A DNA stretch of 41,025 nt from Candidatus Methylomirabilis sp. GTDB taxonomy: Bacteria; Oederibacteriota; PGYV01; DYJU01. Each line of letters opens with the position of its first letter. Position 1 is the first letter of the stretch. Positions 17,601 to 25,673 of this stretch are shown here, piece by piece. The notes under the pieces are model-generated. The model searched no databases, was not told where the DNA came from, and worked only from the letters and a program-made list of their open reading frames with translations. The stretch is taken from contig DYJU01000011.1 of the NCBI GenBank assembly GCA_020722985.1, positions 1 through 41,025 on the forward strand, in the 5' to 3' direction. The position numbers were made by a program, and so were the translations under genes.

Positions 17601-18638
17601 ATGAAAAAAATATTTATTATTTTAATTTCTTTGATTGCGGGAATACTGCTATTTATGATAATTCAAAGAATTTATAATGAATTTGAATTAAATAAATTTA
17701 AATCTGATTTATATAATATTTTTGATAGCCAGGATGAAAAAAATATAAATCTTTTTGATAAAATCATAACAATTAATAAAATTTTTGTAAAAGATTTAGA
17801 CGTCAATTATATTAATAATGAAATTAATAATATAATAAAAATTTTGAAATTAAAAATAGGAGAAGAAGGGAACTCCGAAATTATAATGAAAATAATAAAT
17901 AAATTTTTCTTTGAAGAATATGGATTTAAATTTGATAATAATGCAAATGATTTTTTATCAGGAAAATATCTAATTAACCCTATTAAACACAATGATTGGG
18001 TTAATTTGCATTCCCTTGATAAAATTTTAAATGGAAAAAAAGGCATTTGTTTGAGTTTATCTATTATTTATTTAATTATTGCTGAGAAATTAAATTTGCC
18101 AATTTATGGGATATTAATACCAGGTCATATGTTTGTCAGATATGAAACAGAAGGACGAACAGGGATTAATGTTGAAACAACTTATGGCGGAAAAGAATTT
18201 TATGATTATTTTTCTTATTCTGGAATTGATATTTTAAATAAGGATAAATTACTATATGGTAAAAAATTAAATAAAAAACAGATACTTGCTGCATATTTGA
18301 ATAATATAGGGATTATTTTTGAAATGAAAAAGAATTTTGAAAAAGCAAAAATTCTATATAACAAAATATTACATATTTTACCTGATTTACCGGAGGTATA
18401 TAATAATCTTGCATATATTTACATAAAAGAACAAAATTTTACAAAAGCAGAAGAAACATTAAAAAAGGTAATTGAAATTTATCCTGATAATCTGGCAGCC
18501 AATACAAATTTAGGTCTTTTATATTATTCGGAAAAGCGTTTAAATATTGCAGAAATTTATTTAAAAAAATCATTAAATATTTATCCATATAATTCAAATG
18601 TGCAAAAAATATTAAACGAAATTAAAAATAAAAGGTAA
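17601..18638 (+). CDS. Membrane-anchored SirB1/transglutaminase-like protein with TPRs (Cys version)
   Basis: An N-terminal membrane anchor or signal (about 4-22) is followed by a helical region, then a SirB1 (Transglut_core2) domain: LNGKKGICLSLS with C150, IIYLIIAEKLNLPIYG and PGHMFVRY with H176. About three TPRs follow (about 230-335). The transglutaminase-like fold normally uses a Cys-His-Asp triad. Here Cys and His are present, but the Asp strand reads GINVET. Catalysis is therefore uncertain, and the family may be a scaffold. It starts just after copy B2, has only a weak AAAGGT site, and is 4 bases from the next, related gene, with which it must act or from which it was duplicated. Confidence 0.82.
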   Translation: MKKIFIILISLIAGILLFMIIQRIYNEFELNKFKSDLYNIFDSQDEKNINLFDKIITINKIFVKDLDVNYINNEINNIIKILKLKIGEEGNSEIIMKIINKFFFEEYGFKFDNNANDFLSGKYLINPIKHNDWVNLHSLDKILNGKKGICLSLSIIYLIIAEKLNLPIYGILIPGHMFVRYETEGRTGINVETTYGGKEFYDYFSYSGIDILNKDKLLYGKKLNKKQILAAYLNNIGIIFEMKKNFEKAKILYNKILHILPDLPEVYNNLAYIYIKEQNFTKAEETLKKVIEIYPDNLAANTNLGLLYYSEKRLNIAEIYLKKSLNIYPYNSNVQKILNEIKNKR

Positions 18639-18642
18639 TAAT

Positions 18643-21600
18643 ATGGCTTTAGAATTTGAAGAAAAAACAAAAATATATCTACCTAAAGATTTACACAATT
18701 TTAATTTTGTTTCATCAATTATTGGTTTATCATCTATTATTGATGAGAGTTTAAATATTGAAAACTGTAAAAATTTGATAAATAACTTAATAGAAAATTT
18801 AAGAAAAAAAATAACGCCTGACCTTTCAGTTGAAGATAAAATTAATCTTTTAAATAATTATTTTTTTATTGAAAATTCTATAAAATGTAATAAAAATTTT
18901 GATAGGGCATTTTTAGAACAGAATAATGAATTTTTATTAAAAAATGAAAATGTTTATAATTTAATTTCAATAAATACGGTAATACAAAAAAAAGAGGGAA
19001 TATCTTTAACAATTGGTATCTTATATCTTTTAATTGCAGAAGTTTTATATTTGCCTTTATATGGAATTATGGTGCCTGGACATTTTTTTCTTCGTTATGA
19101 AGAGGCAGATAAAAAATTTGATATAGATTTATTAAATCAGGGGCATATAAATAAATGTATGGATTTAAAAAATGATATGCCTTTTTATTCAAAAACATTA
19201 GAAAATCACTTAGTGTTAGGTGTTTTTGCATTTTTAATTGCACAGGTATTATTTTTAAAAAACAAAATACAAGAAGCGGAAATACTTATTAATAATGTTA
19301 TTGAATTAATCCCTGATTTTGATGGTTCATATATATTGCTTTCCAATATTTTAAAATCTCAAAATAGAATAAATGAAGCGATTAATATATTAAAAAAAAT
19401 ATTAAGTATAAATCCATCATGTGTTTGTGCATATTATGAGTTAGGTAAAATATATTACAAATTGATGGATATAAAAGAAGCAGAAGTAAATTTTAAAAAA
19501 ACTCTGGAATTAAATCCTGATTTTTTCGAAGTCTATTTAACGATGGGTAATATTTATTATAATGAAAAAAGGTATGATGAAGCATTAACTTTTTTTAAAA
19601 AAACGCAGGAAATAATGCCAGAAAATTTTCAGGTTTATTATTATTTAGGTTCAATATATTATATTCAAAAAGATTATAACAATGCACTTTTAAATTTTAA
19701 AAAAGTTTTAGAATTAAAACCAGATTTTACAAAAGCATTCTATAATATCGGTATGATCTATTTAGATACTTTAAATTTTGAAAAAGCTGAAAATTCATTT
19801 AAAAAAGTTATTGAATTAAAACCTGGAGAAATTTATTCCTATTATCAATTAGGTATTCTATATTTTAAACAAAATAAATTTGAAGAGGCAAAATTTTATT
19901 TTCAAAAAATTATGAATATGCAGAATAATTATCAGAATGTTAATTACTATCTTGGAATGATTAATTATTATAATAACGATTTTTTTCAAACAGAAAACTT
20001 TTTTAAATCAGAAATTAAAATAAATCCTGAAAATGTAAATTCATATTTTCAATTAGCGGAATTATATTATGAAAATGATAAACTTTTTGATGCTGAAAAA
20101 TTTTTTGAAGTAGTTATAAAAAAGGATAATAATTTTAAAATGGCATATTATAAGATTGGATTAATAAAGTTTAAACAAAATAAATTGCAGGATGCAGAAA
20201 ATAATTTTAGAAAAGTAATAGATATTGACCCTTTATTTACCGATGCTTATTTTAATCTGGGACAATTATATGTTAAAACAAAAAATTTGAAATTGGCAGA
20301 AGAATGTTTTAAAAAAGTAATTGAATTAGAACCGGATAATGATAATTTTCATTTTATTTTTGGTAAATTTTATTATGAAACTGGAAAATTTGATGATGCT
20401 GAAAAAGAATTTAATATAGTAATAAATATAAACCCTGATAATCCATCAATTCCCGATATTATAAATATTTTTTATTCAAATTTGGGAAGATTTAAAGAAG
20501 GAGAATATATTTTAAGTAAGATAATAGAAAAAAATAATAAAAATGCTTTTGCTTATTATAATTTAGGAATGCTTTATTTAAAAAGTGAAGATTACACAAA
20601 AGCAGAGGAAAATTTCAATAATGCATTATCAATTAATAATGAAATTGCCGGAGCATATAGTGGTCTCGGTCTAATTTATCAGAAAAAAGGGAATTTTGAT
20701 AAAGCCAGGGATTATCTTATATTAGCGTTAAATTTAGAACCTGATAATATTGAGGTGCATTATAATTTAGGACTTTCATATTTTTTATTAGAAAAATTTT
20801 TAGATGCAGAAAAAGAATTTGAAAATGTTTTACAGTTAGATATAAAAAATGCAAATGCATATTTTTATTTAGGTGAAACATTAAGTCGACAAAATAAATA
20901 TGAAAAGGCAGAAATTGCATATAAAAAATCATTGAAAATTAATCCTGGTAATATAAAAATATATTTTTCGTTATTAAATTTATACAAGGCATTAAATAAA
21001 GAAAAAGAATCTAATTTAATTTTAGAAAAAATTTCAGAATTATCTCCTGATAATATAGATGTTTTAATTGAAATGGCTAAAATTTCTTTTGAAAAAGGAG
21101 AATTGGATAAAGCAAAAGAGATGTATAAAAAAATTATAGAAAAAAAACCCGAATATACGGAAGCATATCTGATTCTGGCAAATATTTATATATCAAAAGA
21201 AAAATTTTTAGATGCAGAAATCATTTTAAAAAAAGTAATAGATATAGAACCTGGTTTATTAAAAGCGCTTCAGATTTATGCTACAGTTTTGATTAAATTA
21301 AACAAAAATAAAGATGCAGAAGAGGTTTATAAAAAAATAATAAGTATCAATAAAAATGATATAAAATCTCATAATGCCCTTGTTAATTTTTATATTGCAA
21401 GTGAAAGATATGACGAAGCTATTAATGAATATAAAGAGTTGATAAATTTATCTCCGAATGATATAAATTTACATTTCGGGCTATTTTCAATTTATCAAAA
21501 AATAAAAAAAAATTTTGAAACCGAAGAAGAATTAAAAGCAATACTTAAGATAGATAATAAAAATAAGGAAGCTTTACATCAACTTGCCAAATTATGTTTT

Positions 21601-21903
21601 AGATTGGTAAGATATAATGAAGCAGAAAATTATTATAAAAAATTGATAGAATTTTTTCATGATGATTATATTATCCATTTTGAATTTGCTAAAGTTTTAC
21701 ACGAGCAAGTAAAATATGAAGAAGCAGAAAAGGAATATAAAAAAGCAATAGAATTAAAACAGGATACCCCTGAAGTTTTTTATCAATATGGTGTTTTACT
21801 CTGGGAACGAAATAAATTCAAAGACGCAGAAAAACAATTTGAAAAAGCAATTAAACTTGACCCTAAATATACAATTATAGTTGAACAAAAAAAGAACGGA
21901 TAA
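18643..21903 (+). CDS. Large SirB1-domain protein with about 25 tetratricopeptide repeats (Ser version)
   Basis: 1,086 residues. The N-terminal SirB1-like domain (about 90-165) reads KKEGISLTIG, ILYLLIAEVLYLPLYG, PGHFFLRY with H147, then FDIDLL. The position of the Cys in the upstream paralogue is Ser121 here, while the Asp that the paralogue lacks is present. From about residue 205 to the end lie roughly 25 consecutive 34-residue TPRs with the usual Y-x-x-L/I-G-x-x-Y-x-x-x-x-x-x-x-x-A pattern and Asn-Pro-D/G turns. No signal peptide is evident, so it is probably cytosolic, a large superhelical protein-binding scaffold. It lies in an operon with the flanking genes; the next gene begins 2 bases after the stop. 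Confidence 0.88.
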   Translation: MALEFEEKTKIYLPKDLHNFNFVSSIIGLSSIIDESLNIENCKNLINNLIENLRKKITPDLSVEDKINLLNNYFFIENSIKCNKNFDRAFLEQNNEFLLKNENVYNLISINTVIQKKEGISLTIGILYLLIAEVLYLPLYGIMVPGHFFLRYEEADKKFDIDLLNQGHINKCMDLKNDMPFYSKTLENHLVLGVFAFLIAQVLFLKNKIQEAEILINNVIELIPDFDGSYILLSNILKSQNRINEAINILKKILSINPSCVCAYYELGKIYYKLMDIKEAEVNFKKTLELNPDFFEVYLTMGNIYYNEKRYDEALTFFKKTQEIMPENFQVYYYLGSIYYIQKDYNNALLNFKKVLELKPDFTKAFYNIGMIYLDTLNFEKAENSFKKVIELKPGEIYSYYQLGILYFKQNKFEEAKFYFQKIMNMQNNYQNVNYYLGMINYYNNDFFQTENFFKSEIKINPENVNSYFQLAELYYENDKLFDAEKFFEVVIKKDNNFKMAYYKIGLIKFKQNKLQDAENNFRKVIDIDPLFTDAYFNLGQLYVKTKNLKLAEECFKKVIELEPDNDNFHFIFGKFYYETGKFDDAEKEFNIVININPDNPSIPDIINIFYSNLGRFKEGEYILSKIIEKNNKNAFAYYNLGMLYLKSEDYTKAEENFNNALSINNEIAGAYSGLGLIYQKKGNFDKARDYLILALNLEPDNIEVHYNLGLSYFLLEKFLDAEKEFENVLQLDIKNANAYFYLGETLSRQNKYEKAEIAYKKSLKINPGNIKIYFSLLNLYKALNKEKESNLILEKISELSPDNIDVLIEMAKISFEKGELDKAKEMYKKIIEKKPEYTEAYLILANIYISKEKFLDAEIILKKVIDIEPGLLKALQIYATVLIKLNKNKDAEEVYKKIISINKNDIKSHNALVNFYIASERYDEAINEYKELINLSPNDINLHFGLFSIYQKIKKNFETEEELKAILKIDNKNKEALHQLAKLCFRLVRYNEAENYYKKLIEFFHDDYIIHFEFAKVLHEQVKYEEAEKEYKKAIELKQDTPEVFYQYGVLLWERNKFKDAEKQFEKAIKLDPKYTIIVEQKKNG

Positions 21904-21905
21904 AA

Positions 21906-23009
21906 ATGAAAAAAAAATTTATTTGTTTAATTACATTTTTTTTCATCTATTTAAATAATTATTCATTTATAGAAAAAATAAATGAATTTTCCTGCCATCA
22001 ATCAGGTATAAGTTCATTAATTTTTACTACAGATAATAGATATATTATAACAGGGGGATTAGATGGAAGAATAAATATTATTGATTTTAAAAAAAATAAT
22101 ATAATTGAAACTTTAAATAATATAAATGCAGTTGAATCAATTGATGTTTCTTTCAATAACAAATATTTGTTAAGTGGGGACAGGGAAAATGGTGTTAGGT
22201 TATGGGATATGAAAAATTTTGAATTATTAAAATTTTGGGAAATGCCTTTTAGACAAATATTTACCTTAAATTTTTCAGTAAAAAATGGATATTTTATTGC
22301 GGGAGGTATTAATGGTTATGAAATTATTAATTTTAAAAATTTTAATATAATTAAAAAGGAATCTATAAAAAATTATGCAGTAAGAGATGCAAAATTTTCT
22401 TATAATGACAAATTTTTAGTAATAGCAAGTGGTAATAAAATAAAAATTTTTAAAATAGACAAAGATAATTTTTTAGGGAAAATAATTAAAAACAACATGG
22501 CAAATTTTAAATATAGAATAGAATTGGAATTTCAGGATTTGATTTATTCTATTGATATTTCTAAAAACTCTCAGTATTTAGCAGTTGCAGGTAATAGCAC
22601 ATATGTTACCTTAATTCGCCTGGAAGATTTTGCACATATCTGGTCAATTAAACCACATAATTCACTTATATGGGATGTAAAATTTTCACCTGATAATAAA
22701 ATACTTATAACAGCTGGTAGTGATAGGATTTTAAATTTTATTGATATAAAAACTAAAAAAATCATTTATAGCGATAATTCGCATCCTGATGAAATTTATG
22801 CAATAGATATCTCTTCTGATTATAATTATTTATCAACAGGTTGCAAAGATGGAAAATTAAGAATATTTAGATTACATTTTAATAAACAAATTGATTTTTA
22901 TCTGATTAAAATTATTATATTTATTATTATAACCTTAATTTTTTTATTTATTATTTTTTTTATATTAAAATTAAAAAGAAAAAAATCAGTAAAGGATTGG
23001 GAAATTTAA
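21906..23009 (+). CDS. Exported WD40-repeat beta-propeller with C-terminal membrane anchor
   Basis: A signal peptide (about 1-20) is followed by about seven WD40-like blades, for example FTTDNRYIITGGLDGRI, NKYLLSGDRENGVRLWD, NKILITAGSDRILNFID and YNYLSTGCKDGKLRIF. A transmembrane helix (about 332-355) and a basic tail (KLKRKK) close the protein, so the propeller faces the periplasm. It starts 2 bases after the TPR gene, which suggests a shared complex. WD40 propellers bind proteins; the partner is not known. There is no enzyme motif. Confidence 0.85.
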   Translation: MKKKFICLITFFFIYLNNYSFIEKINEFSCHQSGISSLIFTTDNRYIITGGLDGRINIIDFKKNNIIETLNNINAVESIDVSFNNKYLLSGDRENGVRLWDMKNFELLKFWEMPFRQIFTLNFSVKNGYFIAGGINGYEIINFKNFNIIKKESIKNYAVRDAKFSYNDKFLVIASGNKIKIFKIDKDNFLGKIIKNNMANFKYRIELEFQDLIYSIDISKNSQYLAVAGNSTYVTLIRLEDFAHIWSIKPHNSLIWDVKFSPDNKILITAGSDRILNFIDIKTKKIIYSDNSHPDEIYAIDISSDYNYLSTGCKDGKLRIFRLHFNKQIDFYLIKIIIFIIITLIFLFIIFFILKLKRKKSVKDWEI

Positions 23010-23038
23010 TTGAAAAAAAGTATAAAACATTATAAAAT
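23010..23038 (+). promoter_or_regulatory. Probable sigma-70 promoter for the YwqK-type gene
   Basis: TTGAAA at 23010-23015, a 17-base spacer and TAAAAT at 23033-23038. GTGAGGT at about 23049-23055 is the ribosome site of the next gene. Confidence 0.5.
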
Positions 23039-23059
23039 AAATATAAAAGTGAGGTTAAA

Positions 23060-23596
23060 ATGAATCAAATAATATCTAAAATGCATATTAATATACAGAT
23101 ATTTTATTTAGATAATATTGAAATTGCACGTTGGTATTATAACTCTGATGGAACAATAAAAAAAGAAGGGAAAAAAATCAATGGAACAGTAAGAATGTTT
23201 TATGATAATAACAATATACAATCAGAGATTACATATAAAAATAACGAATTAAATGGTTATTATAAACTTTACTATGAAACAGGAAAATTAATGGAGGAAG
23301 GATCATTTAAAAATAATGAATTGGATGGTCTTTATATGCAATATTATGAATCTGGCAAATTGAGAATTGAAGGAATTTATAAAAATGGTAAAAGAAATGG
23401 ACTTTTTAAACTTTATTATGAATCAGGTAAATTAGAACAGGAAGTTTATTATACAAATGGAAAATTTGATGGTATCATAAAAAATTATTATGAAAATGGT
23501 GGTATCCAGATAGAAAGTTTATATAAAAAAGGCAAATTGATTTATCTAAAACAATATGATGCTCAAGGCAATTTAATTTTAGAAGAAAAATATTAA
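23060..23596 (+). CDS. YwqK/MORN-variant repeat protein
   Basis: 178 residues with about five repeats of 22-23 residues, each holding NG-x-x-x-x-YY-ES/TGKL-x-x-E-x-x-YKNG. This is the MORN_2 pattern of the YwqK family. Some members are annotated as immunity or antitoxin proteins, but no toxin gene is visible next door, so that role is not supported here. No signal peptide is seen. The stop at 23594-23596 is followed directly by the ATG of the phosphatidyltransferase. Confidence 0.85.
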   Translation: MNQIISKMHINIQIFYLDNIEIARWYYNSDGTIKKEGKKINGTVRMFYDNNNIQSEITYKNNELNGYYKLYYETGKLMEEGSFKNNELDGLYMQYYESGKLRIEGIYKNGKRNGLFKLYYESGKLEQEVYYTNGKFDGIIKNYYENGGIQIESLYKKGKLIYLKQYDAQGNLILEEKY

Positions 23597-24217
23597 ATGT
23601 TTAAAATAATTATAAAAAATAAAAAATTTAAAGATAAAACAAAAATTTTCTGGTTATATTTACTTACCCTGTCGCGAATTTTTTTTGCCTTTTTAGTTTT
23701 TTTAATTGTTATTAAAATAAACATGCAGAATATATTTATTTTAAATTTATTTGCTTTTTTATGTGTTTTATTAGTAGAATTAACTGATTTACTTGATGGT
23801 CATCTTGCAAGAAAATATAATTTAGTTACTTTCGCTGGAATAATAATAGATCCATTTGCTGATTCTATTTCCAGATTAATTGTATTTGGAACACTTGCAT
23901 ATAAAGGACTATGTTTACCATTTGTACCTATTATTATGATTTTAAGGGATTTAACCGTGGCTTATACCAGAATAGCCCAGATTTCATATTCAATTGACTG
24001 TTCTGCAAGATTCAGCGGAAAATTAAAAGCATTTATACAGGGAGTAAGTTCATTAATTATGATTTCTTTACTTTTTATTAATATTGATTTATCATTAAAA
24101 AATAAAATAATTATTTTTTTTAGTTATTTAGTTACCCTTTTTGTCTTATATTCTTTAATTGATTATACTTTAGCGACTTTTATTAATTATAAAAAATTTA
24201 ACATTGAAAAAAAATAA
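23597..24217 (+). CDS. CDP-alcohol phosphatidyltransferase (PgsA-like)
   Basis: Integral membrane enzyme that transfers a phosphatidyl group from CDP-diacylglycerol to an alcohol. The complete family signature is present: D64-x2-D67-G68-x2-A71-R72-x8-G81-x3-D85-x3-D89. About five or six hydrophobic helices are visible. Length (206) and signature fit phosphatidylglycerophosphate synthase (PgsA), but the acceptor (glycerol-3-phosphate, inositol phosphate or another) cannot be told. The ATG is contiguous with the preceding TAA, with no gap and no ribosome site of its own except AAGAAAAA, so it is probably translated by coupling. Confidence 0.9.
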   Translation: MFKIIIKNKKFKDKTKIFWLYLLTLSRIFFAFLVFLIVIKINMQNIFILNLFAFLCVLLVELTDLLDGHLARKYNLVTFAGIIIDPFADSISRLIVFGTLAYKGLCLPFVPIIMILRDLTVAYTRIAQISYSIDCSARFSGKLKAFIQGVSSLIMISLLFINIDLSLKNKIIIFFSYLVTLFVLYSLIDYTLATFINYKKFNIEKK

Positions 24218-24231
24218 AAGTGTGTTAAAAT
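24204..24231 (+). promoter_or_regulatory. Possible promoter for the Pro/Thr-linker membrane protein
   Basis: TTGAAA at 24204-24209, a 16-base spacer and TAAAAT at 24226-24231. It overlaps the end of the phosphatidyltransferase gene. A strong GAGAGGAGG site follows about 20 bases later. Confidence 0.4.
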
Positions 24232-24262
24232 TATTTATAATTTAAAAGAGAGGAGGACATAT

Positions 24263-25036
24263 ATGAAAAAGTTTTTAGTTATTTTTTGTTATTTATGGAC
24301 ATTAATTTTATTAAATAATATTATTTTAGCCGTAAGCGATGATTTGATTGAAGTGGCGCCGGTAGAAGAGCAGGAAAATGCAACTCTATTGGATTCAGGT
24401 ATTGTAACACCCCATCCGACAAAAACTTTTACACCTGTTCCCACATCTACTCCAAATCCAACATCAACACCAACTCCTAAACCAGTTGTTAAAAAAATTA
24501 TTAAACATGTAAAACCAACACCTGTTTTACAATCAACAGTTACAAAAATTATTGATTTTAAAATTAGTAATATCCGAATAAATGAAATAGCGAAACCTAA
24601 AACAATTAATAATTTATACGGTTTATTAGAAACTGAAAAAAAGATAAGTTTGATTTTAAACTTAGAAAATTCCGGAAATGCCGTTTCCTTTTATACAACT
24701 GCAACTTTAAAAAGCAAAAATCCAAGGGTTTTACTTTATGAACCTGAAAAAAATCTTCAAACTGTTCTTCCTAATGATAAAAGAGAACTTATTTTTACGT
24801 TTGACATAATTCAGGGTTATGATGGTCCGCCGCAATTACCACTTTATTTAAATATTAAGGCTGCAAATTTTGAAAAGGAGTTACCAGTTGATATATATGT
24901 TGAATTACCAAATCCTTCTCAAAATCTAATAATATTAGGTGGTATAATTTTAGCATTTTTAATAATTTTAATATTATTGATAAAAATTTTAAATCCTAAA
25001 AAAAGAACCAAGACATATGATTTTGATACAAAATAA
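24263..25036 (+). CDS. Exported membrane-anchored protein with Pro/Thr linker and Ig-like domain
   Basis: Signal peptide of about 23 residues (cleavage near ILA), an acidic stretch, then a Thr-Pro linker (TPVPTSTPNPTSTPTPKP, about 57-74). A strand-rich domain follows (about 95-215; KKISLILNLENSGNAVSFY, ELIFTFDI). A single C-terminal membrane helix (about 222-245) and a basic tail (NPKKRTK) close it. The domain resembles NPCBM-associated or other Ig-like folds that sit between a linker and a membrane anchor, but I cannot name it. GAGAGGAGG precedes the ATG. It is probably a periplasmic or surface adhesin-like protein of unknown function. Confidence 0.78.
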   Translation: MKKFLVIFCYLWTLILLNNIILAVSDDLIEVAPVEEQENATLLDSGIVTPHPTKTFTPVPTSTPNPTSTPTPKPVVKKIIKHVKPTPVLQSTVTKIIDFKISNIRINEIAKPKTINNLYGLLETEKKISLILNLENSGNAVSFYTTATLKSKNPRVLLYEPEKNLQTVLPNDKRELIFTFDIIQGYDGPPQLPLYLNIKAANFEKELPVDIYVELPNPSQNLIILGGIILAFLIILILLIKILNPKKRTKTYDFDTK

Positions 25037-25039
25037 TTA

Positions 25040-25663
25040 ATGCATTATAAAATTTATTATTTAAATAATGTAAATATTGAAATCCCCTATGATTTAATTT
25101 TATTCAGATTGGGTTATAAAAAAAATAAAACTTTGATATCTGATGATAATAAAAAAAAATTTCTAAAATTAATTGATATAAGTGAGAAGTTATGCAAAAA
25201 AAAAATTGCATATAAATTTTGTTCAAAAATTAATAAAAATAATAACGAAGTTATAATAGATAAAAAATTAAGAATTAAAAGTAAAAATATTTTTGATTTA
25301 TTGAAAGATTGTAATGAAGTTGTTTTAATGTCTGCAACTGTAGGGGGAGAGATAATTCAAAAGCGTGATTATGAGATAAAAAAAGGAGATCCGGTTTTTG
25401 CTATAATTTTAGATGCTACAGCATCAGAAATTGCAGATGGATTACTGGATTGGTTGGAAAAATATTTACAGATTAATTTGCGAAGAGAAAACAAATTTCT
25501 AACTAAGCGATTTAGCCCAGGTTATGGTGATTTAAATTTAGATATTCAATATAAAATATATAAACATCTTAATTTAAAAAAAATAGGAATTAAAATTACA
25601 TCTACAAACATTTTAATTCCAGAAAAATCTGTTATTGCAATTGCTGGAATAAAAAACTTATAA
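25040..25663 (+). CDS. Stand-alone methionine synthase activation-domain protein
   Basis: 207 residues resembling the C-terminal reactivation domain of cobalamin-dependent MetH. Key segments are VVLMSATVGGEI, LDATASEIADGLLD, RFSPGYGDLNLDIQ (the SAM-binding RxSPGYGD core), and STNILIPEKSVIAIAGI. In E. coli this domain binds S-adenosylmethionine for reductive methylation of inactive cob(II)alamin. Here it is a separate gene placed 10 bases before a MetH that lacks the domain, so the two should work as a split enzyme. There are 3 bases between the preceding stop and the ATG, with no clear ribosome site. Confidence 0.9.
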   Translation: MHYKIYYLNNVNIEIPYDLILFRLGYKKNKTLISDDNKKKFLKLIDISEKLCKKKIAYKFCSKINKNNNEVIIDKKLRIKSKNIFDLLKDCNEVVLMSATVGGEIIQKRDYEIKKGDPVFAIILDATASEIADGLLDWLEKYLQINLRRENKFLTKRFSPGYGDLNLDIQYKIYKHLNLKKIGIKITSTNILIPEKSVIAIAGIKNL

Positions 25664-25673
25664 GAGAAATATA

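Noticed and set aside
23060-23596. Toxin-antitoxin pair at the YwqK-type gene
   Set aside because: Some YwqK proteins carry that label, but no toxin-like gene adjoins; the neighbours are a propeller and a lipid enzyme.
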